A model generated the notes under the pieces. It was not told the DNA's origin. It ran no database searches and saw only the letters and a list, made by a program, of their open reading frames with translations. A DNA stretch of 64,000 nt from Aquila chrysaetos chrysaetos (lineage: Eukaryota > Chordata > Aves > Accipitriformes > Accipitridae): NCBI RefSeq assembly GCF_900496995.4, contig NC_044016.1, forward strand, positions 18,828,932-18,892,931, given 5' to 3'. Position 1 is the stretch's first letter. The number at the start of each line of letters is the position of its first letter. The translations under genes and the position numbers were made by a program. Shown here one piece after another: positions 12,701-24,507 of this stretch.

Positions 12701-15700
12701 TTATGTGATTCAAATAGCTCTGCTCTTTCCATAACTGGGTTTGGCTTGGAAATTTCTGTTACATTCACTTGTTATTCATGTTATTTTTCTACTTCCATTG
12801 TTATTGTTGCAAAGAGAGAAGATGTCTTCCCCAAGAAAAAAGAAAACTAATCTATGGCAGATGGTGCAGAGGTCTAAGGGCAATACTGAAACCAGTCATC
12901 TCTGATGACTTCCTGTTCTGTTTCACAGTATGGGTTGTAGGCTGCATTTTTTTCCTCTATTTTTGCACTGCTACAAAGCTGGGTAATTTGACCCAGCTTC
13001 TCCCAATCCATTCACTTAGTTCATGGCTAAGTCTGGTCCAGATACCTGTCTCTGGTTCCCCAGTAGTTTCTCATTTACCTCTGCTCTTTGATGGAGCACC
13101 AGTCTACCAGAAGCTGCTGACAAAGTCATATTCGTTGATCTGGGCTCCTCTATGAGATGAATGGAGCACATCCCCATGACACCAGGTCAAAGGATTAGAA
13201 ATTATAATTTGAGATATGGAAGAATTAAAAACAACTGCTTTTTTTTCTTTTCTCGTCTAGTATTATCCTCCGTGTACTCACCCTGTCCACTGAGATATCT
13301 ACTTTACCAATTGGATCTAAATATAGCTAAAAGTTCAAGTCAGATGTTGCTATTGGAATCAGTAATCATCAAAAATCTCCACTGAGACATGACTTTTGAT
13401 CTACAGTTTGAAATAGCCAGAGGTTAAACTGAGACCTTGGATCAGATCATGCCTGGGATGCAGGCTTTCCAGAAACTGAATTCAGCCTTACAAGTACAGA
13501 ATTTCAGCAATAGATATCTATAAAGGCAGAGAGAAAAACACCTGCTAAACTCAGGAGTTAGGACCCAACCTGCTTTCATTTACTAATGAAATGCCAGCCT
13601 CTGTATGCGGGGCAGGAGACCAATGATTAGATCCCTTGTGCAGCTTCCCTGGAGACAACGGAGAGGCTGGTTTACACCAGACAGGGCTCTGCCTTTCTGT
13701 TTTCATGTCCAGCCACATTTTCCTCTAGAAGTACAAACCTGTTGCTGCCTCCTGGTGTAATACAAAATCACCATTGTGCTTTATAACTTCAGCAAAGAAT
13801 AAATATGCGTCTACTCAGTAGCTGCTTAGTGTTGAGTGGAGACAATGTATGAGCACATGTTTCTACTATCTGGATTTATATAGTCTATGAACATTGGGCA
13901 ACACTTTGTAAAAACTGTCAGATTAATAGTCCTTCCTTGATACCCATAGTAGCAACAATAATCATGGCGAACCCTTTGTTGATGTTTCCATGGAAATCAT
14001 AGGCAGCTGTGTGGGAAGTCCATCCGTCTTCAGAAGGCATTAGTGTTCAAAGCCCAGAGCCATCCAGGGACAGTCCAGAACCACCTCTGGTGCAAATGGT
14101 TCCCAATCACACACAGAGCTTAGGTGATGAGAATGGACGTGACTGGCTATGACAGGCTAATGTTAGTAAAATCAACCTGTCACTGTTGTGCAGGCTTGGG
14201 AGGAAGGTTCTCACTGCATGTCATTGTACAGATTAAGGGAGACACCCTGTTTAAAGGATATTTATTTTAGTGGGCAATATTCACCAGACTATGTGACACA
14301 ATATAGAAATCAGTTCAAAGAAATCTTGCTTCAGAGGGATGCATGTGCATGTCTCATCTTACAAGTAAGGGAACCAAAGGGATTTGTAATTCGCAATCAT
14401 GCCAGATTAAAAATGTTAATCAATATATTCATCATGCTGATCCAAAACCCTGAGGACACTTACCTAGGCAATAAGAGAAACCAATAGCTTACTCTGTCTC
14501 TGTTTTTTTGAAAGAGCTAATACTGTGTAAAGCTGGAAGTGAGATAATGGATAGGTGGACTCAAGAATGCATTAGGAAAGGATAAACTCAATTTGGTATT
14601 GCTAGTCAGATATACATGGCATCTGCTGATCCTGATGTCTTCATTCACTCTGGGTGAAGTTCACCCTTCTTTAGACTATCAGCTCAAAGTCTTCAGATTA
14701 TTTATAGTATCAGAGATAAGGCTTAACTGAGTATTTGAATTATTTGTAAATCTTATGCTTGTGCTGTACATAGCAGTGAATAACCTTTCAAGGAGTAGTT
14801 TGCATTTATGGATGTTCAGTTCTGACCCTCACTGTAGCAGGAGTTTCTCTTATCAGCTCTCTACCCAAAAAGTAGGAAGGCATTACTCCTCACTAAGTGC
14901 GGTTCCTTAGCACACGTTTTTCAAGCATCTAATATCAGCCCTGTGTGAAAAAATATGGGTAGAGTATGGTTTTAAATTGTCTCTCCCCTGTTTTGCAGAG
15001 ACTCCTGTGGAGGCTTTTGAAATGGCAGGATGGATCTTGTTGGAAACTCAAAGCAGCTCATCAGTACGATTCTTCAGAAAGTTACAAACATACCATTCTG
15101 CAGTTATAATGGGAAAGGCTTTGTAATATCAGCTATAATATTTTTTGTCATAAAGCTGCACAACCTGGTTTACTATCAATTCCAAAAGAGAATTTAAAAG
15201 TGTTTCTTTGGCATCAGATGAAACATCTGTTCAAATCTCAAGCATTTATAAACACATTTAAATTAAAAATAAGAAAAATATAAACCAGAAAGTTATTTTT
15301 AATGAGGAAACCTAAATTCAAATTCTTCAGAAAATGTCAGATTTATGATATTTTTCCCTCTGCATGATTTTCTTCCTCTCCCTATTCCATAAATAAAGAC
15401 TTTGGTATTACAGATTGAATCAAAGATTAATAACAATATTCTCAGATCTTTCCCCAAAAGCATTTATGTTGAAGAAGTTTGGCCAGTTTTGCTGTTATAT
15501 AAATTTTATGAAAAAAAACCAAACAACAAACAGATGCAGACTGATGGTAGTTAATACTGATTCACACAAATAATGTTATGTCCTTTATTGATTATAAAGC
15601 TATGTGAATAACATAATTCCCTTACATGAAGGGTTCTTAGTCCAACCTAGTGTTAACCTTTATACAGAATATGGTAATTCCCTGTGAGGATCTTATACAC

Positions 15701-16045
15701 AGAGAGACAGAGTAACACCCCAGCCCTTTTTGGGGTGGATAGTAGCTTGCCTTCACGAATAATATACTGCTTAAGTGGGAAGGGAATTTTTTATTGTGAG
15801 AGATACCTTCCCACGTTATATGTCTTAAGTTCTTTAATGCTAGTAAATGGAGTTTACATATCTCAATGAATTTATCTGGGTGCTAATTATTAAATAAAAC
15901 TAATAATCAACAGCAAAATTGGTGCCACTAATTAGCTCTTAAATATGTTTTTCCTACTTCCCAATCTCAGTGCACTTTGAAAATCTTTGAAGTAATAAGC
16001 CCCAAAATACCTCTACTAGGTATGTTAGGAATTTGTTGTTCTCTC

Positions 16046-16170
16046 TTAATATTAGAAAGGGAAACAATGACACAAGGGCATTTAATGATTCACCCAAGGT
16101 CATAGAAAAAGATCTTGTCAGAGCTAGATTAGTACCTGTGTCTTTTTATTCCCAGTTCCTGTTCTCACCA
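16046..16170 (+). mobile_element. MIR-like ancient SINE fragment
   Basis: Motifs resembling the MIR consensus appear in order: gaaacaatgacacaagggca, then cacccaaggtcatag, then gtcagagctagattagtacc, then a cccagttcctgttctcacca stretch. This is the clearest of the MIR-like fragments. It is diverged and carries no sign of recent activity. Confidence 0.5.
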
Positions 16171-18990
16171 CAAAACTGGGCAGTTTCCTCAAAGCAGCAG
16201 GCTGTCTGGTAAAGGTACATCAAGACGATAAGGGAAATACGAGCAGTAGAGAATACAGGAAAGCAACGAAGTGGGAAAGCATTAAATGAGACTTGCAAGT
16301 CCAGCAAGGAATTGACCTGGGGATCTTTTCATCTCAGAGTAGCAGGGCTACCTATTGTGCAAAAGAAGCAGCTCATTAGGTGAAATCATTAAGAGCAAGC
16401 ACAGAGAAGCAACAAAACAGAGACTACCAGCTATTCACAGCGGTCACTCATCCAAACTGCTGAGAGGCCTAAATCAGCTTAGCTTCTATACAGAGACAAA
16501 ATCAGGCACCAGTGGGCTGTTTACTCTCTGTCAGCCAAGTGAGTTTCTGTTTGCCACCCCTGACAAACACTGGCTGCTCACATGTTCGATATTTGTCACA
16601 CTGAGGGGCAAATTAATCAGAGCACAGGGCCAGAGAGTGGGTGTCTGTCTACCCCAACTGAAGACCACCTCTGCACCCGGCAGAAGGTGCCGTGGTCCTG
16701 GCTGCAGCCCTGGCTAACACCTAGCTGATGTGGTTTGCTTGTAGTACTGTGGTCTCCCCAAAGTAGCAATCTTACCAGTACCCAAGGAGTATTCCTGAGT
16801 CCTGGGTTGCTGGGAGACCATGCAGTGTTGGTAGACACACTTTACCACACTAACAATAATGGGGACAGGAAAGGACTTGACATCCATCATTTCTTTTCCT
16901 ACCAGCTTTCCAGGTGTGTATAACTGGATCATCTCTGAACTTTTTCCAGACTGCCTGGTTAGAGCTTGCTGTGACCATTTCAGCCCAGGCTGGGGAAGGA
17001 TGATACCATGTTGAACTCACATATAAACTGAGTGAAGACAAAGGGTGCAAGATTAATTCTGACTTTCATAATTTTGAAGTGATTCATTATGCTGTCTTAA
17101 TATTGCTTAAGAATGCAATCAGATTCTATAGGCATTTTATGACTGTTACTGTGTTAGTACTACTAGACAACATCCCGATAAAATCTTTCTGTTCAGCACC
17201 CGTGAACATGTCTTTTGTTAGTCTACATTGTGCAAATAAACAAGGTCCACTTCCAAAAAATAATCAAAAAAGAAGCTGACTCTTTTAATATGGAGACTTC
17301 TGAGCATTAAAACAAGACTATTGTCCACAGTCTAACAAAGAGATTCACCTTACATGACATCTTAAGAGGTTACAACCTCATACTTTTTTTTTCCAAAAGG
17401 CAGCGCCTTTAGCAGCATGGCACTTACAACATTGCCCTGAAACAGTGGTTTGGTGCTAATTCAAGGGGAGGATTGCCACTCACTGAGTCTGCAAAACCAC
17501 CACCCACAGTGCTTTCAGATTTCTTTCAAGTGAGCATCCATCCAGTTCAATTTAAGAGCACTGACAAAAAAAATCACAGGCTGAGGCGTGTGGGAACTAT
17601 AAGAAAACAGCTGCATTTAGCCATAGCTAAATCATCTTCCTGGTTACATCCTAAATAAATGAAAAAATTAATGAATAAATTAGTAAATAAATGTAAATAA
17701 TCCTGTAGGAAACAGTGTTGTGGAGAGCTACAGAAATAAACAGAAATGAGTTAAAAGCATCATTTGAGGAGTAAAATGAAATACCAGAAGTCAAACAGCA
17801 GGGCTGATTTAAGGTCATCATAATGGAATTTTCAAATATATTTGCAGTTGAAAGCTATAGAAAGCAAGAGAAAAAATTGGACCACTTAGAAATAACAATA
17901 ACAGTGGAGTGGAAACTGGATGCGGAAGCAGCAGACCTGTGGAAAAGGTTCTTTCTTCTTTGCTTCCATCTCTGCTCATCAGGAGGAGGCATTTAGCCAT
18001 GACCGGGGGTCAGATCCCACTGCCTTATAGAAGAGGCTTTAGAAAGTGTGTGGAGAATTAATGCCAAGGGGAAGATGATGTCTGAGAGGCCTTTGTCTTG
18101 AACACCAATGCTTTATCTCAAATTCACAATGTGAAAATACAGGACATGCCTAATGATGAATCTCTGTCATTTAAGATGGTAAAAATTCTCAACAGCATAG
18201 CCCTTTCCCAGAGTTCACTTTAGCTGGCTGTGATGAGTGTCAAAAGCTCCAGAGAATGGACCAAGGCATTTCTAGAGAGGTGGATTTATCCCTCCTTCCT
18301 TGCACCTGAACGGAAGCAGCAGCTCAGGTAACTGACCTAGTGCTTATGTATGTGTACACCTATGGCAGCTGCCAAGGACCACCTGGAAATAACCCTGAAG
18401 GAGGCCACACTCACACTCAGACATGAGAGGTTCCTTGGTTGTGGCAGCTTCTCACATTTTATCCCAGAAGTAACATGAGCACAGATTCTATTCAGAGCTC
18501 TCCATGCACAGAAATTTGTTTCTGATTTTAGCTCACTAAGATCCCAGTCTGCTTAGACTGGGTCACTGCTTGAAACTTGCCACATGTGTATCTGGTGTGG
18601 AGCAGGACTAGTTGCAGAAAAGACTATGGGTAGCTCAAGTCCTTGAGTTAAGTGCTTTCTGCTCCATTAAGAGCCTCAAAAACTAGTCTGTATCCAGGTC
18701 TAAAGGTCAGGTAGACATCGCAGTAGTGGGACCCAGTCTTCTGGCATCTCATATCTTGGCCTCTGCCTTCCCCTTGCCACCGGTGCACCAGAAGCAGCCA
18801 TGCTTCCTGTGCAGAGAGCCAAAGCCAGTGAGGCAGCAGCTCTTCACTTACAATTGCAGAATGTGCTGCTAGAAGCAATATGGGGATTTTAGTAATTTGA
18901 CATCTGTAAGAAAGGTTAAGAATATAAGAGCAGATATAACTGGGTCAGGGCAAAAATTAACCTAGCACGGTATGTAGAACTTCCTCCACA

Positions 18991-19015
18991 CTGCCCCCCC
19001 CTGCCCCCCCCCCCC
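18991..19015. repeat. Cytosine-rich tract
   Basis: Two runs of C (8 and 12 bases) separated by TG. On the minus strand this is a G-rich stretch that could form a quadruplex or slip in replication and sequencing. Confidence 0.8.
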
Positions 19016-20819
19016 TTAAACTTTTTCAGGTCAGGGACTTCCTGACCTAAGACAAATGAGGTTTCTGCATATTTATTAAGCCTCAGTAGGTTTCTTTTCC
19101 AAACACTTTCCAGTTTCCCGTTGAGGCCACATGACCATCCTTGGCTCCAGAGCTCCACTATGTGTCACGTGAAATCTTTTGCTCATTTTGAATCTGACTA
19201 CCACTATAATGGTAGTATGATGGTAGATGAAGTTATCAACAAAACAGGAGTGAAAGGCAGGAGAGACATTCCTCACATGAGAGAGTGCTTTTGGATTCTT
19301 GCTCTGCTAACCCTGTGAGTTAATGCAGGTGGAGTTTGGCCCTGTGTCTCTAGAATTTAAACATTAAATAGGAGGTTCTAGCTCTGAAGAGTAACCTAAA
19401 GTCCTCTTTTCAAGCATCCAATACAGGGAAAGGAAGCAAGATGAGTGTTTTCTTTCCATCACTTTCTGGTCTCATTTTCTTCCCATCAGTCACAGAGGAA
19501 AACTGACACTTCCACACTGGATGGGGAGGGTGCCAACACTTAATACTCTGCCCTGTGATGGCCAGCACCACGCCACGTGTTTCCATCAGTCCTTTCAAAT
19601 CCCCTGTCCCAGATCAAGGGCAAAGCCTCAAGCAGCTCAGCACTATGGGGTATGCTTCTTGCTGGGGCCCTGGGCACCCAAAGGAAGCTGCTGCAAGGAG
19701 TGCTGCCTTGGCCACAAACCAAACACCACTCTCCCTATAGTGTGAAGACAGATCCACTGGCATCCTTCATTCACCTGACCCACAGGGGAAGGGTGACATC
19801 TTGGCTTAGTGGCAGGGGCCAGCATCCTGAGCACTGTGGCTGGTGGGGACCTTTGCTGCCCAAAATGATGACAATTCCCTCTGACCTTGGTGAGCTTTGG
19901 CTTTGCACGTTTCCTGGCATGCAGTGTGATAGTTACTGCTGAGGGAACAGAAATGTTTCATCCTCACATGAAATCACATTTGCTCACTGCCAGTGGAGAC
20001 CTGTTTCTCTATCTAAGATTTCAATGATGGATGCAAATGGATGGCTTTGCATCTCTGGGCATTGCATCCAAGGCTCATTGATCATAATTCAGCACACAGG
20101 CAGTTTACTCCAGCAAGCAGCATAGGAACTACTCCACCTGGTCTGCTGTCTCATAGGAAGAAGATTTCCATGTGCCCTTTCCCCCTTCATTTTCAAAGCA
20201 GGTAATTAAAAATATCAAAGGGAAGTATCACTGTCTCATTACATTCTTCATTTATACAAATATAATATGCCAGAAAATTGTTTCAAGTATGAAAGAAAGA
20301 GGAAAAGCAGCCTAGCAGTGGTCCAGTCCAATGCTGCAATTTTGTAGATAAGAGAATGGAGACCTAACTCTTAATAATTTTTTTTTAAAAATAACACTTT
20401 AGCATAAGTAAAGAATTAAAATAATGGATACACTACATATATTTCTATTATTAACTGGCTGTGCAACTCATTTTTTCAGTAGGTATAAATTAAGGTCCCT
20501 AATAGTATAAGCATTTATAATTGTTTACAGTTTGCAGTACCTCAAATCAGTCTTGTCCTAATAATTACTCATTTTTCAGTGTTGAAGTGAAGCCATTTAA
20601 TAACACTTTTGTCAAATTAGAAGTTTAATGTAAAAAGAGGCTTATTATCAGCACGCCAGCACTTGTGTCCCAAAACTGTGTGCTCGTCTACTTTGCTGAG
20701 GCAATACACTAGAAGAGCTAATAGGAAAGAGAAAGAGGTAAAACAAAAAAAAATGCATGTAATTGGACAGTGTGTCTGGGAGTGAAATCCAGGTGTCCTG
20801 CTGTTTTTTCGTAGCTCTG

Positions 20820-20935
20820 TTGCCAGCTTTCTGTTGGATGCAAGATTTCCCATTTGTAAAATAGGAATATCATTGCTGAAACACTAGTAATGAAAAGGAC
20901 TATTTGTAGGACTGGCATGTGCTTAATGCTCATGA
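20820..20935 (-). mobile_element. MIR-like ancient SINE fragment (antisense)
   Basis: The plus strand carries a cccatttgtaaaataggaat motif, then a diverged middle and an aggactggcatgtgctt segment. This is the order seen in the reverse complement of MIR. It ends about 20 bp before the ERVL-like LTR. Assignment is by eye only. Confidence 0.4.
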
Positions 20936-20956
20936 GCAGTTCCATTGATATCAGTG

Positions 20957-21539
20957 TGTCGTGGTTTAACCCCAGCCAGCAACTAAGTACCATGCAGCTG
21001 CTCACTCACTCCCCCGCCACCCAGTGGGACAAAGGAAAAAAAATCAGGAAAAGAAGTAAAACTCGTGGGTTGAGATAAGAACGGTTTAGTAGAACAGAAA
21101 AGAAGAAACTTATAATGATAATGATAACACTAATAAAATGACAACAGCAATAATGAAAGGATTGGAATGTACAAATGATGCGCAGTGCAATTGCTCACCA
21201 CCCGCCGATCGACACCCAGTTAGTCCCCGAGTGGTGATCCCCCACCCCCACTCCCCCCAGTTTATACACTAGATGTGGCGTCACATGGTATTGAATACCC
21301 CATTGGCCACTTTGGGTCAGCTGCTCTGTCTGTGTTCTGTGGCAGCTTCTTGTGTCCCTCCAGCTTTCTTGCTGACTGGGCATGAGAAGCTGAAAAATCC
21401 TTGACTTTAGACTAAACACTACTCAGCAACAACTGAAAACATCAGCGTTATGAACATTCTTCGCATACTGAACTCAAAACATAGCACTGTACCAGCTACT
21501 AGGAAGACAATTAACTCTATCCCAGCTGAAACCCGGACA
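20957..21539 (-). mobile_element. Solo LTR, avian ERVL-like family, copy 2
   Basis: This is the same family as the LTR at 3356, reversed: it starts TGTCGTGGTTTAACC and ends CCCGGACA. A 5-bp duplication, cagtg, flanks it at 20952-20956 and 21540-21544. Length (583 bp) is close to the 580 bp of copy 1, but the two differ at many sites and by small indels, so they are independent, moderately old insertions. No internal ERV sequence is attached. Confidence 0.85.
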
Positions 21540-21544
21540 CAGTG

Positions 21545-23476
21545 TGACACCACAAATGGTGAGCTAAACAGAAGATCACTTCAAGGACTTAAATATATAG
21601 ATTTTGTCAGCACTCTTTTAAATACATTAAGTGCTTTAAATCTGCAGTGTTTATTGACAAGGGTCAGTTTTCCCATTAAAGTGTAACAATAAAATATTCA
21701 TACACCTTCACAGAAAAGTGACACAGTGGAGAAAACCAAGGCTAGATATCTAATACATACTGTCCTAAACAAAGCAACAAGAGCAACAATTCAGCACAGA
21801 AGCCTTAATCTGGGAAGTAGCATGAAATAACAAACATAGGAAAAAACTGCCAATTTTTGCAGCCCTCTTCGTTCACCTCTGTCAAAGATGGAGAGAAGTC
21901 AACAAATTTAAAGAAAACATTAAATTTGACTGTAAAAAATATTTTATTGTTTTTATTACAATATCACCTAAAAAACCCAATAGGGATGTATAAAAGTATT
22001 TATACATGTAATTTTAAAACTGATCACTGTAATTAATGAATGATTTTGCAGAGCTTATATATTCTCTGAGGAAAGTGTAAACTCCACAAGTTTCATGGTT
22101 GCAAGAAGCTGCACAACAATAGCCTCCAGGAGTTAATTGCAAGGGCAAAGGCAAGACTTGGACTGTCCTTCTCCTGACAAAGCACTGACTGGCACTGCTT
22201 GAGCTCAAAGGGAATTATTTATAGCCACTGGCAAAAGTGTCCTGGTAACTTTCCTCCAATGGGTGGATTTTTAGGTTGTAGGTTAGTTATACCACTGATA
22301 CAAAGATACCTGTGATAGCTACATGCAGAACCAGCTCAACTTGAGTAGGCTTCATACTCAGGCAGAGCAGTACAGGAATAAAGCTGTATTATTCTGGGGT
22401 CAGCTCATGTCCAAATGTTCTTTCTTTGCATCAGTTTGTGCAGGCTCCCCTGCAGGACCCAAACTGGTCCCTTGCAGAGCCAGCATCTACAGCAAGGCTT
22501 ACTAATACCAGTTGATCTCTTGCTTTGGCTTGACATCATACAAACTCCCCAAGGTTTCATCTATGCTAGTAAGCTAAATGGGGAAGGTCACAGGCATATG
22601 TATGGTCTCATGAGCACCTCTGTTGTGCAACCATTGGCATGCTTCTTGATGCATCCAGGCCAAGGAAGATTTTCCCACATAATGCTTATTACAACATAGG
22701 GGTTGTTATGGATGAGTAAACAGTTCTAACAGGCATTTTGGAGTTGATCACCCTGTGTTTGGGATGAGGTATGCTCTATGAAGGCCAGCATTACTGTGTC
22801 ATTTGGCCTCAGTTCCAAACAACAATCCATGGATATTTTATTTCCCAGTATAGATGTTGCATGAATGGCTACACCCTCCACTCTTCAGAGCTCCTCTGCT
22901 TGGAAGGGCGTAACACTCATGTGCAATGCTGCCTAAATGTCCAGGAGCGCAGGGTCCATCACTGTGCTTGCCACAAGCCCTTCCAGAATGGAGAGCATGG
23001 GAGGTGATATGCAGAAATGGGTTAGCTCCTGGAGAGCTGCTTAAATCTGGAAGGAAAAGCATGAAGACAGAGCTCGGAAGTCCTGTGGGACTGCAGGTAA
23101 CTGTACACAGGTATTTTCACATCACACTTCAGTGGGTTGCATAGTATTTATTGATCTGGCATGACAAAGGCAGGTGTGGCAGGACCTTGTTAAGTGACAC
23201 CAAATATGGTGGACTTAAGATCTGGGGGATTTGTCCTCCCTGGTCTTCTTTGCTACTGTTCCCCTTGGCAGATCCAGCCAATAGCGAGGCTGAGTGTGAA
23301 CTCCAAAAATGAAAAAAACCACCACACAATACACTTATTGCCAAGCACACACACCAATGTGGACAGAGAGGAGATGCCTTTATCAGCACCCACATAAGCA
23401 CACACAACACTTCTATCAACAGCAGCAGCATAGGCGCCTGATCCTGCTCCTTCTTGCCAGCTCACCAGGGCCACTG
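21545..23476. other. Host DNA without a recognisable gene
   Basis: Nothing recognisable between the second solo LTR and the foldback element. Open frames are short and do not resemble known proteins. Confidence 0.55.
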
Positions 23477-24507
23477 TATTGGGTTTGCATGGCAACGTTT
23501 TGATAGCAGGGGGCGGGTACAGGGGTGGCTTCTGTGAGAAGCTGCTAGAAGCTTCCCTTATGTCTGACAGACCCAATGCCAACCAGCTCCAAGATGGACC
23601 TGCCGCTGGCCAAGGCCGAGCCAATCAGCGATGGTCATAGCACCTCTGGGATAACAGATTTAAGAAGAGAAAAAAGTTGCAGTGGGCACAGAAACAGCAG
23701 CCAGAGAGAGGAGTGAGAACATGTAAAAGAAACAACACTGCAGACACCAAGGTCAGTGAAGAAGGAGGGGGAGGAGGTGCTCCAGGCGCCGGAGCACAGA
23801 TTCCCCTGCAGCCTGTGGGGAAGACCATGGTGAGGCAGGCTGTCCCCCTGCAGCCCATGGAGGTCCATGGTGGAGCAGATATCCACCTGCAGCCCATGGA
23901 GGACCCCATGCCAGAGCAGGTAGATGCACCCGAAGGAGGCTGTGACCCTCTGGGAAGCCAGCGCTGGAGCAGGCTCCTGGCAGGACCTGCGGACCCATGA
24001 AGAGAGGAGCCCACGCTGGAGCAGGTTTTCTGGCAGGACTTGTGACCCTGCGGGTAGACCCACGCTGGAGCAGTGTGCTCCTGAAGGACTGCACGCCATG
24101 AAGAGCCCCATGCTAGAGCAGTTTGTGAAGAACTGCAGCCTGTGGGAAGGACCCATGTTGGAAAAGTTCATGGAGGACTGTCTCCCATGAGAGGCACCCC
24201 ATGCTGGAGCAGGGGAAGAGTGTGAGGAGTCCTCCCCCTGAGGAGGAAGGAATGGCAGAGACAATGTGTGATGAACTGACCACAACCCTCATTCCCCGTC
24301 CCCCTGCGCTGCTGAGGGGGAGTAGGTAGAGAATCCAGGAGTGAAGCTGTGCCCGGGAAGAAGGGAGGGGTGGAGGGAAGGTGTTTTGAGACTTGGGTTC
24401 ATTTCTCATTACCCTACTCTGGTTGACTGGCAATAAATAAAGTTAATTTTCCCCAAGTCAACCCTGTAGCGCCCCTGCTATCAAAACGTTGCCATGCAAA
24501 CCCAATA
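23477..24507. mobile_element. 1-kb repeat element with LTR-like body and inverted ends
   Basis: The left end (TATTGGGTTTGCATGGC...) and right end (...GCCATGCAAACCCAATA) are inverted copies over about 45 bp, matching perfectly for the first 35 or so and with small gaps after. The interior holds repeated copies of a cca(t/c)gctggagcag motif near 23961, 24011, 24061, 24111, 24153 and 24203, and a caataaataaag polyadenylation-like signal near 24434. The interior looks like a dispersed avian LTR-type sequence I recognise but cannot name. Inverted ends are not normal for an LTR. Alternatives are a nonautonomous DNA transposon (TA flanks the inner ends) or an LTR fragment with a foldback end. I saw no clear target duplication other than TA. 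Confidence 0.6.

Larger units (their letters stand above)
3941..20951. other. Host DNA without a recognisable gene
   Basis: About 17 kb of unique-looking sequence. I saw no exon-like open frame with a recognisable protein, no RNA gene and no young mobile element. Two MIR-like SINE fragments (9588-9703 and 16046-16170) and a cytosine-rich tract (18991-19015) are listed separately. The longest open frames, up to about 128 codons, are low-complexity or chance frames. Confidence 0.55.

Noticed and set aside
14188..14487. 99-codon open frame as a host exon
   Set aside because: No recognisable domain and no convincing splice-site pair. It is within the range of chance frames.
23635..24285. 216-codon open frame on the minus strand
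   Set aside because: It is made of the repeated motif of the 1-kb element read in antisense, is low-complexity, and overlaps other frames. No protein family was recognised.
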